Source: Thermosynechococcus sichuanensis E542
GTDB lineage: Bacteria > Cyanobacteriota > Cyanobacteriia > Thermosynechococcales > Thermosynechococcaceae
Length of the DNA: 64,000 bases
Assembly: GCF_003555505.1 (NCBI RefSeq)
Contig: NZ_CP032152.1
Coordinates: forward strand, 124,001 to 188,000
Direction: 5' to 3'
The first letter of the stretch is position 1. Each line of letters starts with the position of its first letter. The translations under genes were made by a program, and so were the position numbers. Below are positions 8,727 to 19,096 of the stretch, piece by piece. The notes beneath the pieces are model-generated. The model saw only the letters and a program-made list of their open reading frames with translations. It was not told the origin of the DNA and ran no database searches.

Positions 8727-9790
8727 CCTGCTACTGCCCCAATACCCTGTGCGAGGTCAGCGGGTGCAAAGACCCCCAGCTCCGTAATAATGCCACTAAT
8801 TAAATAGGCAGGGGTGACATCAAAAGCAGGATTGTAAAAATCCACGCCGGCGGGAGTAATGCGGCTAAACCCCACCTGATAAATTTCTTGGGGGTGTCGC
8901 TCCTCAATGGGAATTTCCGCCCCAGTGGCAATTTTCCTGTCAATTGTAGAAAGGGGTGCGGCGACAAAGAAGGGAATATTGTGGGCTTTGGCGGCAAGGG
9001 CAACACTATAGGTGCCAATTTTGTTAGCAGTATCGCCATTGAGGGCAATGCGATCGGCGCCCACCACCACCGCATCAATCATCCCCCGCTGCATACAGTG
9101 CGCCGCCATCGTATCAGCCAGTAGGGTGACGGGAATACCCTCCTGCACACATTCCCAAGCAGTTAATTTCGCTCCCTGAAGGCGGGGACGAGTTTCATCG
9201 GCATAAACCCGCTCCAAACGACCCGCCGCCCAAGCCGCACGAACCACCCCTAACGCTGTTCCATAGCCTGCTGTCGCTAGGGCACCGGCATTGCAGTGGG
9301 TAAGCAGGCGCAACTTCTCGGGCGTTTTCGGCAGGACACTGAGGCCGTTTTCACCAATGGCTTGACAGGTTTGCACATCTTCACGGGCAATGGTTTGGGC
9401 CGTTTCAAGAAGGTGCTGCTGGAGTTCCTCAAGGGTGGCGGTGGGTTGCTGGGCTGCCCCTAGCATGCGATCAATGGCCCAAAATAAATTCACTGCCGTC
9501 GGGCGCGTTTGCCGCAATTCGGAAGCCACATTCTCAAGGTGAGCCAAGAAGCCCTCGCGATCGCTCCCCCTGTATTCCCGTGCCCCTAAGACCATACCAA
9601 AAGCGGCTGCCACACCAATCGCTGGTGCACCCCGTACAATCATCGTCCGAATGGCGGTGGCCATCTCCGCTGCGGTGGTGATGTCCTTGAGTTCATACTG
9701 TTCTGGCAAGCGGGTTTGGTCGATTAACTGCACGCGATCGCCCGCCCACACCACAGGAAAGATGCTTCCGACATTTGCCGTGACAGCCAC
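8723..9790 (-). CDS. mtnA: S-methyl-5-thioribose-1-phosphate isomerase
   Basis: Methionine salvage aldose-ketose isomerase. Family signatures: [11 protein letters not shown] near the start, [14 protein letters not shown], the catalytic cysteine region [12 protein letters not shown] and the catalytic aspartate in [11 protein letters not shown] chose the GTG at 9790 (355 residues, typical for the family) because GGAGG lies five bases upstream. The longer frame to 9874 has no ribosome site and adds 28 residues that look unlike the family. Confidence 0.94.
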   Translation of the reverse strand: MAVTANVGSIFPVVWAGDRVQLIDQTRLPEQYELKDITTAAEMATAIRTMIVRGAPAIGVAAAFGMVLGAREYRGSDREGFLAHLENVASELRQTRPTAVNLFWAIDRMLGAAQQPTATLEELQQHLLETAQTIAREDVQTCQAIGENGLSVLPKTPEKLRLLTHCNAGALATAGYGTALGVVRAAWAAGRLERVYADETRPRLQGAKLTAWECVQEGIPVTLLADTMAAHCMQRGMIDAVVVGADRIALNGDTANKIGTYSVALAAKAHNIPFFVAAPLSTIDRKIATGAEIPIEERHPQEIYQVGFSRITPAGVDFYNPAFDVTPAYLISGIITELGVFAPADLAQGIGAVAG

Positions 9791-9866
9791 AACAGCCTCC
9801 GTGCTCACTAAAATTGAATACAAATCATAACCCAAGGGAGAGCCTATCAGTCTGGAATTTAGCTCC

Positions 9867-10826
9867 CTAGGCAAAGGTCAGTTCACCATTCACTTCGAGA
9901 CGGGTAAATTGGTTGGGAATCAGAAACTGCTCCCCCAAGGCTTCCGCCACACTGGGAGTAATCCAGCCCAGTTGCTTCAATAGTTGAATGGCAACGGCAT
10001 ACTTGGCACGCTTAGCACCATCACTAACCTTAATTGCCAATCCCATTCCTTCGCCCACACGACCCACACACTGGATCCCCTCAGCCCCCGACTTACTGAG
10101 GATTTCCCCCTCCGTGAGGCGCATCAGCTCGCTATCAAAGGCACCGGGTCCAGCAACAAAATCAGGGTGGTGAGTCATGGCACGAACGACGCGCTCCATT
10201 GCCCAGTCATTGCCCGAGGCCAGTTGGCCGTAAAGGGTAGCCATCTGCACCAGTTGCATCAAGTACGTGGGCGCCCCACAGTCGTCGTGGGCACAGATAA
10301 ATTCTGCGGCGGGCATCTTCAACAGTTCCGCCACCTTGGAGAGGATCAGGGTCTGAACCGGGTGATTTTTGTGGAGGTAGCTTGCCAAGGGCCAGTTGCG
10401 CTGTTGACAAACCGCCAGCATTCCCGCGTGTTTACCGGAACAGTTGTGCTGGAGTGCCCCTTGGCGGCCAGCGGGAACGGGACATTGCAAGGCGGTGGGA
10501 TCCACATCGGCACGCCAGAGGATGTTAAACACTTGGCGCACTTGCTCGATCCGGCCTTGGTGAGAGCTACAGATAATGGCGAGGTCGCGATCGCTCAAAT
10601 CAAACCGCTCCATTGTGCCGGTGGTGGTCACTGCCAAGGCTTGAAAGGGCTTGAGGGCAGAGCGGATAAAAGCAGCGGTTTCCGCATTTCCCGCAAGGGC
10701 AAGAATTCGACCCCGCGCATCACAGACAACGGCATGGGCATGGTGGCGCGACTCAACAATCCCTTCCCGCAGTAAGCAAACATCGAGGGCAGGGGCTTGG
10801 GTGCGTTTGGACATAGGTTCGGTCAT
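9867..10826 (-). CDS. L-asparaginase II family protein
   Basis: 319 residues, full length for the Asparaginase_II family (Rhizobium etli AnsA-like), which is unrelated to E. coli-type asparaginases. Characteristic blocks: [15 protein letters not shown] at the N-terminus, [27 protein letters not shown] and HDDCGAPTY. Presumed to hydrolyse asparagine to aspartate and ammonia in the cytoplasm. It is followed by mtnA after a ~75 bp gap on the same strand. Confidence 0.88.
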   Translation of the reverse strand: MTEPMSKRTQAPALDVCLLREGIVESRHHAHAVVCDARGRILALAGNAETAAFIRSALKPFQALAVTTTGTMERFDLSDRDLAIICSSHQGRIEQVRQVFNILWRADVDPTALQCPVPAGRQGALQHNCSGKHAGMLAVCQQRNWPLASYLHKNHPVQTLILSKVAELLKMPAAEFICAHDDCGAPTYLMQLVQMATLYGQLASGNDWAMERVVRAMTHHPDFVAGPGAFDSELMRLTEGEILSKSGAEGIQCVGRVGEGMGLAIKVSDGAKRAKYAVAIQLLKQLGWITPSVAEALGEQFLIPNQFTRLEVNGELTFA

Positions 10827-10857
10827 GCGGGTAAATGAGCAACAGTATCAGCAGCAG

Positions 10858-11349
10858 CTACAGGAGTGCCCAAGCAAGGGCCAGTCCCAAAGAAAAAATC
10901 ACGAGCGCCAAAAGGGTCACCTGTAACCGTTGCAAAATCGGACGCAACTCGTAGGTATAGATCAGGCGATCTTGAGCCAATTCAGTTTCGGGCTTTTGCC
11001 ACTCTTGACCGTCATACCAGCCCGTTTCTTCATAAACGACGGTGGGACGTTGCAGGCGATCGCCGACGTAGGCCCAACCCAACACAAGGCGCAGGAGAAT
11101 GAGTAGCAGCAGGAAATTGGCTCCTAGGGCACCGGCCAAGAACGTGTGAATGGGTGCCTCTTTCAGAGAAAAGCTGGCGATCGCCACTGGCCCACTGACC
11201 AGCCAAGCCATCCCCCACAGCAATGCCAAACGCCTTTGAAAGCGCGGCCGCGGCCAACTTGACCATTCAAAAAACCAAGAGGCTTTGAGGTCACGATATT
11301 CGTTGATTGGTCGTTGATCTGCCGGGACAGGACAGAGAATCTGAGACAC
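10858..11349 (-). CDS. CGLD27 family protein (DUF1230)
   Basis: 163 residues. Matches the CGLD27 (conserved in green lineage and diatoms 27) family: CPVPADQRPINEY at the N-terminus, a SWFFEW block, two hydrophobic helices around residues 40-90, then YEETGWYDGQEW and a final hydrophobic helix. Plant and algal homologues are plastid proteins linked to iron or photosynthetic homeostasis; the molecular role is not known. The 31 bp to the asparaginase gene allow co-transcription. Confidence 0.88.
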   Translation of the reverse strand: MSQILCPVPADQRPINEYRDLKASWFFEWSSWPRPRFQRRLALLWGMAWLVSGPVAIASFSLKEAPIHTFLAGALGANFLLLLILLRLVLGWAYVGDRLQRPTVVYEETGWYDGQEWQKPETELAQDRLIYTYELRPILQRLQVTLLALVIFSLGLALAWALL

Positions 11350-11528
11350 AGTGGCACAAGTTCAAGGACGCTGTTTCCAGCATACCAGTCTCGCTGAAAT
11401 CGTGGATCGCCACACCATGCATGAAATCGGGCGATCGCCCCGTACACTAGAAGGTGTCACTTTCGCCTAGTGGGGCGGAAACTTTGTTGCTATATTGATT
11501 ATTCCCTAACTCCCTTGCGGCACCTTTG

Positions 11529-12143
11529 ATGGAATGGCACCAATCTGATGTTGCGCAATTACGCCTGATTGACCAGTTGCTGGCCGGGCACAACCTGAGT
11601 CCAGCACAGTACGATATTACGCGCCGTGTGATTTATGCGACGGGGGATTTAGAGTACCTAAATTTGATTGTCTATTCAGAGCAGGCTCTGCAATCCGGTG
11701 TGGCTGCCCTTGCCGCTCATACCCCGATTGTGGTAGATGTCACGATGGTGCAGGTGGGGGTGCTCTCCTACACCCAAAACACCTTTGGCAATCCCATTTA
11801 CTGTGGAGCAGAAACCTTTACCCGTCCGCAGCAGGAAAAGTCCCGCATTGCCTTTGGCATAGAAACCTTGGCACGACGCCATCCCACAGCTATTTTTGTC
11901 CTCAGTAGTGATCACTCCGCCCTAGAACCCCTCCTGACCTTGGTGGAGGCTCAGGAAATTCGTCCTGCGCTAATTATTGACGCTGCCCCCAATTTTCTCC
12001 CCCCTGTTCTGGATCGTCTGCAAAAGTCTTGGGTGCCCCACATCTCCATTAAGGGTTGCAAGGGGGGCGTGAGCGTGGCCACAGCAATTATGAACGGTTT
12101 ACTCAAGTTGGCTTGGACGGCCTATGGTGACCCCCTTCCCTGA
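11529..12143 (+). CDS. cobH: Precorrin-8X methylmutase family protein (CobH/CbiC)
   Basis: 204 residues from the ATG at 11529. The family moves the C11 methyl to C12 to make hydrogenobyrinate or cobyrinate. Overall length and the C-terminal GGVSVATAIMNGLLKLA block fit. Oddity: the catalytic His (His43 of Pseudomonas denitrificans CobH, in a VHACG context) aligns with Tyr36 here (RRVIYATGD). Either this subfamily uses Tyr or the protein has another role. The 3' end overlaps rimM by 20 bp. Confidence 0.82.
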   Translation: MEWHQSDVAQLRLIDQLLAGHNLSPAQYDITRRVIYATGDLEYLNLIVYSEQALQSGVAALAAHTPIVVDVTMVQVGVLSYTQNTFGNPIYCGAETFTRPQQEKSRIAFGIETLARRHPTAIFVLSSDHSALEPLLTLVEAQEIRPALIIDAAPNFLPPVLDRLQKSWVPHISIKGCKGGVSVATAIMNGLLKLAWTAYGDPLP

Positions 12144-12675
12144 GACGAGTGAATGGCTCTGTATCGGCCAAATTGTCGCTGCCCACGGCCTGCGGGGCGA
12201 AGTCAAGGTCAAGCCCTTTAGCGATTTTCCCGAACGCTTTACAGTGGCGGGTTGCCGTTGGTTGCGATCGCCCCGGCAGCCCCAACCCTATGCTGTCACC
12301 CTCCTACGGGGGCGATTTTTACCCCGTGCTGAACAGTTTGTGGTTACCTTTGCAGAAGTCAGCGATCGCACCGCAGCGGAGGCGCTTAAGGGGGCAGAAA
12401 TTTTAGTCCCCGCCAGCGATCGCCCACCCCTTGCGGCCAATGAATACCACCTCATGGACTTGATTGGACTCGCAGTCTATCACCAGGGTGAGCGGGTTGG
12501 GGAAGTGGTGGGCCTAGTCAATGCCGGCAATGACTTGCTGGAAGTGCAGTTACTCAACCCAGCGCAAGAAGCCCCCCCATCAGTGTACATTCCCTTTGTG
12601 CCTGCCATTGTCCCAGTGGTTGATCTAGCAGCCCGACGCATTGAAATTGATCCCCCCTTGGGGCTGTTGCCCTGA
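12124..12675 (+). CDS. rimM: Ribosome maturation factor RimM
   Basis: 183 residues. Helps assemble the 30S head by binding S19. N-terminal RimM domain with CIGQIVAAHGLRGEVKVKPF; C-terminal PRC-barrel with YHLMDLIGLAVY and IPFVPAIVPVVD. The start ATG lies within the end of cobH (20 bp overlap), so translation may be coupled. A weak terminator follows. Confidence 0.95.
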   Translation: MVTPFPETSEWLCIGQIVAAHGLRGEVKVKPFSDFPERFTVAGCRWLRSPRQPQPYAVTLLRGRFLPRAEQFVVTFAEVSDRTAAEALKGAEILVPASDRPPLAANEYHLMDLIGLAVYHQGERVGEVVGLVNAGNDLLEVQLLNPAQEAPPSVYIPFVPAIVPVVDLAARRIEIDPPLGLLP

Positions 12676-12699
12676 TCAATCCCTACCAAAATCGTTAAT

Positions 12700-12722
12700 A
12701 ATAGGGATACCTCTATTTTTTT
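12700..12722 (+). terminator. Probable weak terminator after rimM
   Basis: AATAGGG (12700-12706) pairs with CTCTATT (12711-12717) with one G-U pair across an ATAC loop, and is followed by a T run. AT-rich stem, so moderate strength at best. It would end the cobH-rimM transcript. Confidence 0.5.
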
Positions 12723-12813
12723 AGCCCCGACTCTTGAGATTGTTGTTGAGTGAGTTGCCCCAACCCATCCCTTAAAACCCGTTAATCCCACCTTGACGGT
12801 AGCCTTTACCTGA

Positions 12814-12827
12814 GCGATCGCGATCGC
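12814..12827. repeat. Two overlapping HIP1 octamers
   Basis: GCGATCGCGATCGC contains two HIP1 palindromes sharing two bases. Single HIP1 sites occur throughout the window, mostly inside genes; overlapping pairs like this one also occur near 15849, 26497 and 41690. Here the pair sits in the leader region of infB. Confidence 0.85.
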
Positions 12828-12875
12828 CCTACCGTTTGCCCTTTTGTAGAGATTTCAGAGCCTTTGAGAGACAGC

Positions 12876-15731
12876 ATGAGCATTGGTAAAGTTCGCATTT
12901 ATGACCTATCAAAAGAACTCAACCTAGACAATCGAGATTTATTGGCGATCTGTGAACAGTTGGGAATTGCCTATAAAAGTCACAGCAGCACCATTTCCGA
13001 TGCCGATGCCGATCGCATTCGCGAAGCGGCCAAAACCTATCAACCCCATAGTGCCCCTCCCCGTAAAGTTTCAAAAACACCGCCCCCAGTGAAGAAAGCC
13101 CCAGCTCCCCAAAAAACACAGCAAATTGTGGCTGTGCACAGCCAACCCCGCCCTGAGACGCCAGAAGCGCCCAAGCCTCAATTACAACAGCCTCCCGCTC
13201 GCCCCCAACCCCCGACGCGACCCACGCCCCCCGAAGCCATAGCCCCTAAGGCTGTGGAACCCGTGGCGCCCAAGCCCCCTACACCTCCCGCAAAACCCGA
13301 ACCGACACCACCACGTCCAGCGCCTACTTTAGTCCCGCCACCCGCCCGCCCCACCAAGAAGGTGGAAAAAGTCGCTGCGGCTCCGCCACCCCGCAAAGAG
13401 CTAAAGGAACCCCCTAAAAAAGAGAAAGGGGCGAGCAGTCAAGATCGCATTGAAATTGTCCAGCGGGCAGTTCCCCCGGCACCCGTCAAGCCGGAAATGG
13501 CGCCCAAGCCAGCTTTACCAGAGCTACAACCGCCACCCAAACCCGTTGCGCCAGTCCTGCGGGCACCAAATCCGCCGAAGCCCGTCACCGAAACCGTTGA
13601 GGTACTCGATGACAAGTCTGTTAGCAAAGTCATTAAAGATCGCCATCGTCACAAAGACTTTGATGATGAGGAAAACAAACGAAAATCCTCCCGCGTCGCC
13701 AAGTTGCGCGAAGAAGTCATTGATGAAGAGGAAGAACTCGAACTCACCAGCCGTTTAGTCGGGGTACACCAAGTCACGGTCGATGTCAGTCAATCACTGC
13801 AACGGCCACCCAAGCCCAAGGCGCCGCGTCCTGCCCGTCCCGTTACGCCAGTGGCGAAAACCGAAAAAAGCAGCGAGAAAAAGCAACCCCGTCATCGCGA
13901 TCGCCGTCACGAAGAGCCAGCCGAAGCACCACCTCCCGATCACATTACGATTGAAGGCCCAATGTCAGTGCAGGAGTTAGCCAGTTTAGTGCGCCGCTCC
14001 GAAGCGGAAATCATTAAAATCCTCTTCTTTAAGGGAATCGCCGCCACCATCAACCAAACCCTTGAGGTGGAAACGATTGAACTTGTGGCCAAGGAATTGG
14101 GGATCACAGTGGAAACGGCACAGCACAAAGCCGAGGCCACAAAAGTCACCGAAATGCTGGAGTCGAGCGACCTCGATCACCTGCAACGGCGTCCACCCGT
14201 GGTCACAATTATGGGGCACGTGGATCATGGCAAAACTAGCCTGCTCGATGCCATTCGCAATACCAAAGTTGCCCAAGGGGAAGCAGGCGGGATCACCCAG
14301 CACATTGGCGCCTACCACGTGGATGTGGAATACAACGGCGAGAAACATCAGGTCGTCTTCCTCGATACCCCGGGTCACGAAGCCTTTACCGCCATGCGGG
14401 CACGGGGGGCACGGGTTACCGATATTGCCGTTCTCGTCGTTGCTGCTGATGATGGGGTTCAACCCCAAACCATTGAAGCCATTAGCCACGCCAAGGCAGC
14501 TAAAGTGCCGATCATTGTCGCCATTAACAAAATTGACAAAGAGTCTGCCCAACCAGAGCGGGTCAAGCAGGAACTTACTGAATACGGTCTAGTGCCCGAA
14601 GAGTGGGGCGGCGACACAATTATGGTGCCCGTCAGTGCCCTACAACAGCAAAATCTCGATACCCTCCTAGAAATGATTCTCCTAGTGGCGGAAGTGGAGG
14701 ATCTCTACGCCAATCCCGATCGCCCCGCCAAAGGCACCGTCATTGAAGCCCACTTGGATCGGGCACGGGGTCCTGTGGCCACATTGCTGGTACAAAACGG
14801 CACTCTGCGGGTCGGCGATATTCTTGTAGCCGGTGCCTGTTTTGGTAAAGTCCGCGCCATGATTGACGATCGCGGGCAGCGAGTCGAGGCAGCAACCCCC
14901 TCCTTTGCAGTGGAAGTTTTGGGTCTGGCGGATGTCCCTGCTGCTGGGGATGAATTTGAAGTCCTCAGCGATGAAAAAGCCGCCCGTGCCCTTGCGGAGG
15001 AGCGAGCCGCCGCTCAACGCCAATCCCGCCTTGCTCAAGCCGCTGCCGCCCGTCGGGTCTCCCTTACCTCGTTGTCCAGTCAAGCCCGCGAAGGGGAACT
15101 CAAGGAACTCAATCTCATTCTCAAAGCCGACGTTCAAGGTTCCGTCGAGGCCATTTTGGCGGCTCTCAACCAACTGCCCCAAGATCAAGTACAGTTACGG
15201 GTTTTGCTGGCTGCCCCCGGCGAAATTACCGAAACCGATGTTGACCTTGCCGCTGCCAGTAGTGCCGTCATCATTGGCTTTAATACTACCCTTGCCTCAG
15301 GGGCACGCCAAGCAGCAGAACAGCACAACGTGGATGTCCGCGAATACAACATTATCTATAAGCTCCTCGATGACATTCAAGGGGCAATGGAGGGGATGCT
15401 CGAACCCGAACTGGTGGAGGAAGAACTGGGTCAAGCGGAAGTGCGGGCTATCTTCCCCCTCAGCAAAGGGGCTGTGGCCGGTTGTTATGTCCTCAATGGC
15501 AAGCTCGTGCGCAACTGCAAAGTGCGGGTGCTGCGCCAGCAAAACGTCATTCACACAGGCATCTTGAGTTCGCTCAAACGCATGAAAGACGATGTCCGCG
15601 AAGTGGCGGCGGGCTACGAATGTGGTGTGCGCTTGGATGATTTTCAACAGTGGCAGGAAGGAGATATTATTTACGCCTTCCAAACAGTAACAAAACGTCG
15701 TAGTCTTGGCAGTGGTAGCGATAGAAACTAA
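12876..15731 (+). CDS. infB: Translation initiation factor IF-2
   Basis: 951 residues from the ATG at 12876; the TTG four codons upstream lacks support. GTPase that brings initiator tRNA to the 30S subunit. Domains in order: an N-terminal IF2_N-like segment (residues 1-55), a long Pro/Ala/Lys-rich disordered region (~60-330), a second IF2_N segment, the G domain with [16 protein letters not shown] and NKID, then the C-terminal beta-barrel and initiator-tRNA binding domains. The proline-rich linker is typical of cyanobacterial IF-2 and makes long spurious frames on the opposite strand. Confidence 0.97.
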   Translation: MSIGKVRIYDLSKELNLDNRDLLAICEQLGIAYKSHSSTISDADADRIREAAKTYQPHSAPPRKVSKTPPPVKKAPAPQKTQQIVAVHSQPRPETPEAPKPQLQQPPARPQPPTRPTPPEAIAPKAVEPVAPKPPTPPAKPEPTPPRPAPTLVPPPARPTKKVEKVAAAPPPRKELKEPPKKEKGASSQDRIEIVQRAVPPAPVKPEMAPKPALPELQPPPKPVAPVLRAPNPPKPVTETVEVLDDKSVSKVIKDRHRHKDFDDEENKRKSSRVAKLREEVIDEEEELELTSRLVGVHQVTVDVSQSLQRPPKPKAPRPARPVTPVAKTEKSSEKKQPRHRDRRHEEPAEAPPPDHITIEGPMSVQELASLVRRSEAEIIKILFFKGIAATINQTLEVETIELVAKELGITVETAQHKAEATKVTEMLESSDLDHLQRRPPVVTIMGHVDHGKTSLLDAIRNTKVAQGEAGGITQHIGAYHVDVEYNGEKHQVVFLDTPGHEAFTAMRARGARVTDIAVLVVAADDGVQPQTIEAISHAKAAKVPIIVAINKIDKESAQPERVKQELTEYGLVPEEWGGDTIMVPVSALQQQNLDTLLEMILLVAEVEDLYANPDRPAKGTVIEAHLDRARGPVATLLVQNGTLRVGDILVAGACFGKVRAMIDDRGQRVEAATPSFAVEVLGLADVPAAGDEFEVLSDEKAARALAEERAAAQRQSRLAQAAAARRVSLTSLSSQAREGELKELNLILKADVQGSVEAILAALNQLPQDQVQLRVLLAAPGEITETDVDLAAASSAVIIGFNTTLASGARQAAEQHNVDVREYNIIYKLLDDIQGAMEGMLEPELVEEELGQAEVRAIFPLSKGAVAGCYVLNGKLVRNCKVRVLRQQNVIHTGILSSLKRMKDDVREVAAGYECGVRLDDFQQWQEGDIIYAFQTVTKRRSLGSGSDRN

Positions 15732-15739
15732 ACTGAGGC

Positions 15740-15762
15740 AGAGTTGATCAATTGATAACTCT
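15740..15762. promoter_or_regulatory. Inverted repeat between infB and the solute-binding protein gene
   Basis: AGAGTT (15740-15745) and AACTCT (15757-15762) flank the palindrome ATCAATTGAT. There is no T tract behind it, so it is a poor intrinsic terminator; it could be an operator or a processing hairpin for the next gene. Function inferred only from symmetry. Confidence 0.35.
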
Positions 15763-15796
15763 AAATCCATGATCAACCTGATGCGAGGAGAGCGCT

Positions 15797-16714
15797 ATGG
15801 GACTGCACCGCCGTACGTTTTTGCGCCGCGTGGCACAGGGGATGGGGGCGATCGCGATCGCCACAGGGAGTAAAACCCTACTCACAGCCTGTGCTGGCAA
15901 TGTGGATTCGACCTCTGGAACCTCAACTACAAGTACCGTCTCCAGCAATGGCCTGCTCAATCCCGGCACATTGGCTTGGGGGGCGGAGGCTATTAGTGGT
16001 GCGCCCTACGTTTTTTACGATCCAGTTGATCCCAGTAAGTTAATTGGCTTTGAGGTGGAAATTGCCGACGCGATCGCCCAACTGATGGGGGTCAAAGCCG
16101 TATTCGTTGCCACTGCCTACGATCAACTGTCCGCTGCCCTTGCCGCCAATCGCTTTGACATGATTCTCAATGGTTGGGAAATCACCACCGATCGCGAGCG
16201 CACTCAACTCTTTTCCCAGCCCTACTATCGCTATGGCCAGCAGATTGTGGTGCGAGCCAATGACCCCCGTTTTGAGCAATACACTGCCACTAGTGAAGTC
16301 ACCCTTGCCAATTTGGCTGGCATGACGGTCGGTACGGGCATTGGCTACAAAGCCCAAGAAATTCTTGAACAGGACAAAAACATTAAAACCCGTGCCTACG
16401 ATGGCAACCTACCCTTTGATGATCTCGCCCAAGGACGCATTGATGCCGTGATGCTAGACTATCCAATTGTCGCCTACTACGTTCTTGGCGCCGGTCCGGG
16501 AGGCACGGTGAACAATAGCCTGCGCCCAATTGGTGTCCCGACCTTTTTGAATAACTATGTGATTGCCTTTAATAAGAACAGCCCCAAAGGAGAAACCCTC
16601 AAAACAGAAGTTGATCAAGCCCTCGACATCCTCAAGAAGGACGGCACATTACGCCGCATTTACGAAAACTGGAAAATGTGGAATGATCAGCAGACGCAAA
16701 TTGGTATTGTGTGA
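15797..16714 (+). CDS. Family 3 extracellular solute-binding lipoprotein (amino-acid type)
   Basis: 305 residues. The N-terminus has a twin-arginine motif (RRTFLRR) and a lipobox (LLTAC), suggesting Tat export and lipid anchoring. A Ser/Thr-rich linker follows, then the periplasmic binding fold with GFEVEIADAIAQLMG, RFDMILNGWEITTDRE and a C-terminal LRRIYENWKMW. Family 3 proteins deliver polar amino acids or similar solutes to an ABC permease. No permease or ATPase gene is next to it, so the partner is elsewhere. Confidence 0.9.
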   Translation: MGLHRRTFLRRVAQGMGAIAIATGSKTLLTACAGNVDSTSGTSTTSTVSSNGLLNPGTLAWGAEAISGAPYVFYDPVDPSKLIGFEVEIADAIAQLMGVKAVFVATAYDQLSAALAANRFDMILNGWEITTDRERTQLFSQPYYRYGQQIVVRANDPRFEQYTATSEVTLANLAGMTVGTGIGYKAQEILEQDKNIKTRAYDGNLPFDDLAQGRIDAVMLDYPIVAYYVLGAGPGGTVNNSLRPIGVPTFLNNYVIAFNKNSPKGETLKTEVDQALDILKKDGTLRRIYENWKMWNDQQTQIGIV

Positions 16715-16843
16715 CGTCGGTCTGCCCATAGAATCTCAGAAAGGCAATGCTGATGGCTAAAATCGTGAGGATGGTATTAGGGAGCAGGGCAAGCAGGTTA
16801 ACCCAACGGCTCACCCTCGGCTCCTACTCCCTCGTATCTAGCA

Positions 16844-17206
16844 TTAGCCCAGTTGATTGAGGGGAGGCTGGCCACGCATTTGCCGCAAGGCATTTAGACA
16901 CAGAGGACAATCACAGCCAAACAGCGCGATCGCCGTGTTACTTTCCTCCTCAGTAAATTCCAGTACAGGAGGAGGCAGCGAACCATTATCACGGCTGGCT
17001 TGCAGTGTTGTTTCCTGAGCACCTAGGCGAGTGCAGACGAGTTGAAACTTCTGGTGCGGATTGGTGACACACTCACCAGTTTCCGGGGGCGGTACGGGAA
17101 TGGGGATACTGAGTTGGGCACGGGCAGGTGCAATCAATGCAATTAAGCTCAGGACAGATCCCAAAAAGGTAGGGCTGACTAAAAGAGCGAGACGCAAAGC
17201 TGACAT
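16844..17206 (-). CDS. Secreted hypothetical protein, 120 aa, with CxCPxC motif
   Basis: Signal peptide of ~30 residues ending APARA, then a proline-rich start (IPIPVPPPE). Five of the cysteines cluster as a spaced pair in the middle plus FGCDCPLC near the C-terminus, which could bind metal or form disulfides. No domain recognised. The 181 bp downstream towards the M16-like gene and the 129 bp towards the solute-binding gene hold no gene I can support. Confidence 0.62.
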   Translation of the reverse strand: MSALRLALLVSPTFLGSVLSLIALIAPARAQLSIPIPVPPPETGECVTNPHQKFQLVCTRLGAQETTLQASRDNGSLPPPVLEFTEEESNTAIALFGCDCPLCLNALRQMRGQPPLNQLG

Positions 17207-17387
17207 GGGTTTTCCTCACAAATTGTTACTTGATGATGAGCAATGTAAGTTACGACCCTTTTTGCAACGGTAGAGCGTTCTCAGCAGTACCGAATGTTTT
17301 AGAAAAGGTCTGTATCGCTAGTCTAACGATGATTGCTTAATTTGGTGCACCCGTGCAATCTTCCGAATGCGAAAGCTCATCGTGCCC

Positions 17388-18842
17388 TTAGGATTGGTAT
17401 TGTCGTTGCTGGCAATTTGTCGTAGGGCAGGGGAAGCGATCGCCCACAATCAGGGTACGCCACTGTTCTGGCTTTAAGCGGGTTTGTGCCACCCGTTGCA
17501 GATCCGCTGCCGTTGCTGCCTTGACGGCGCGCTGATAGCGAAAGATAAAATCCTTGGGCAAATCGTAGTACTCATAGCGCAGGAGACGATTGAGAATTTG
17601 CAGGCGATCGCGAAAATTAAAGACAAAGGAATTGAGAATACTGTCCTTGGCATAGTTGAGTTCTGCCGCGCTAACCGGTTCCCGTTGCAGTCGCTCAATT
17701 TCTTGTCGTAGGGCGTTGAGAAACTTGGCGGTGGTTGCTGTTTGCGTTTGGCCGACGCCATAAAACACGCCCGGATAGTCAAATTCGGGACTCCAAGCGG
17801 CATAGACACTGTAGGCCAAGCCTTGGCGCGATCGCAGTTCATTGAAAAGGCGGCCACCAAAGCCATTGAGAACCCCATTGAGGACATAGAGGTTAAACAC
17901 GTCCGGATCCTTGAGCGTGCCTCCCAGTTGGCCGGTATAGATGTAGCTCTGGGAGAGGTGGGGGCGTTCAATAATCACGGTGGTTGGCGAGGTGTCAACC
18001 CTTACAGTCGGTACAGGGGGCAGAGGCGGTAAGTTCGGCGGATCCTGCCATGCGCCAAAAATGGCTTCAAGGCGATCGCCCATTTGCGAGGCATCAAAAT
18101 CGCCCACCAAACCCAAAATACAGCGGGAGGGAGCGAGGTACTGGCGGTAAAACTGTTGCACATCCGCTGGTGTGATCCTAGCAAGGGTATCTAATTCTTG
18201 GGTACGGGCATAGGGACTTTCGGCACCGTAGATCAGCTTGTAAAATTCCCGTTCTGCTTGGGCATTGGGTTGATCATCGCGGCGTTGAATGAGCCCCTGT
18301 CGGCGCCGAATCGCCAGTTCAAATCGCTCTGGTTCTACTGCTGGCGCTTGCAGCATCTCCGCCAGTTGGTTGAGTACTGCCTCACTGTGTTCCTTGAGAC
18401 TGGTGAAATTAATCCGCCCTAGACTCTTGCCGACACCCGCTTCGATGGCTGCTGCTCGATCCTCAAGCCATTGGTCAATCTCAGCGGCACGATGACCTTG
18501 GGTGCCACCCGTGCGAATCAGGTCGCCACTCACTTCTGCTAACCCCACCTGATCAGGGGGATCCCAACGACTACCTGCCCGAAAGATTAAAGTGCCTCGC
18601 ACCAACGGCCATTCGTGATCCTCTAGGAGATAGACCACCATACCATTGGCCAACTGACGACGTTCATAGGCCGGTACTTGAATTTCTGCTAAGGGGGGAA
18701 ATGTTAGCTCAGTGTAGTGCTTGGGGGTCATGGTGGCCGCCGAAGGGGGTGGGATCAACCATAGCAGGAGAGCAGCTACGAGTCCAAGACAGAGCGATCG
18801 CCACAATGGATAGTGCTTTGGGGTATAGACAACCATGATCAA
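17388..18842 (-). CDS. M16-fold peptidase-like protein lacking the zinc motif
   Basis: 484 residues. Signal or anchor segment at residues ~14-35 (LGLVAALLLWLIPPPSAA), then two M16 repeats. The position of the catalytic HxxEH reads GLAEVSGDLIRTGG, so there are no zinc ligands. The second-repeat signature FNELRSRQGLAYSVYA is kept. This fits the non-catalytic partner of a two-subunit periplasmic M16 complex. In cyanobacteria the active partner is often adjacent, but here no second M16 gene is next to it. Divergent from the GGDEF/EAL gene across 254 bp that contain no recognisable gene. Confidence 0.88.
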   Translation of the reverse strand: MIMVVYTPKHYPLWRSLCLGLVAALLLWLIPPPSAATMTPKHYTELTFPPLAEIQVPAYERRQLANGMVVYLLEDHEWPLVRGTLIFRAGSRWDPPDQVGLAEVSGDLIRTGGTQGHRAAEIDQWLEDRAAAIEAGVGKSLGRINFTSLKEHSEAVLNQLAEMLQAPAVEPERFELAIRRRQGLIQRRDDQPNAQAEREFYKLIYGAESPYARTQELDTLARITPADVQQFYRQYLAPSRCILGLVGDFDASQMGDRLEAIFGAWQDPPNLPPLPPVPTVRVDTSPTTVIIERPHLSQSYIYTGQLGGTLKDPDVFNLYVLNGVLNGFGGRLFNELRSRQGLAYSVYAAWSPEFDYPGVFYGVGQTQTATTAKFLNALRQEIERLQREPVSAAELNYAKDSILNSFVFNFRDRLQILNRLLRYEYYDLPKDFIFRYQRAVKAATAADLQRVAQTRLKPEQWRTLIVGDRFPCPTTNCQQRQYQS

Positions 18843-19096
18843 AACAGTAAAGAATAATAAGTAGTACGATAGGATAAAGCCAATACAGCGAATTAGGATT
18901 ACTTTCTTTAGAAGTTCCGCAGTTTCGCTTAAGGATTGTCAATAAAATACTGCACTGTAACCCAGTGAATTTTCCGTAAACAGGATAAAATTCCACATCC
19001 TAGAATAGCAGAATGAGTCTCTTCATCAATACCAGTTTGCTTGGAGAGTTTCTAGTGAAAACCGTTCCCGCATGACAATTTGCCGAGGCGATTAAT

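Noticed and set aside
9791-9874. 28-residue extension of mtnA
   Set aside because: Starts with TTG, no ribosome site, no resemblance to the family; the GTG at 9790 has GGAGG five bases upstream.
11350-11528. Possible cobalamin riboswitch before cobH
   Set aside because: I looked for a conserved B12-box-like core and paired arms and found none; only AT-rich promoter-like DNA is visible.
13178-13633. Glycine-rich minus-strand frames inside infB
   Set aside because: Mirror image of the proline/alanine-rich linker of IF-2; no ribosome site and no recognisable protein features.
16632-16814. 60-residue minus-strand frame after the solute-binding protein gene, with a hydrophobic stretch
   Set aside because: Half of it lies over the C-terminus of the real gene; no ribosome site; no family recognised.
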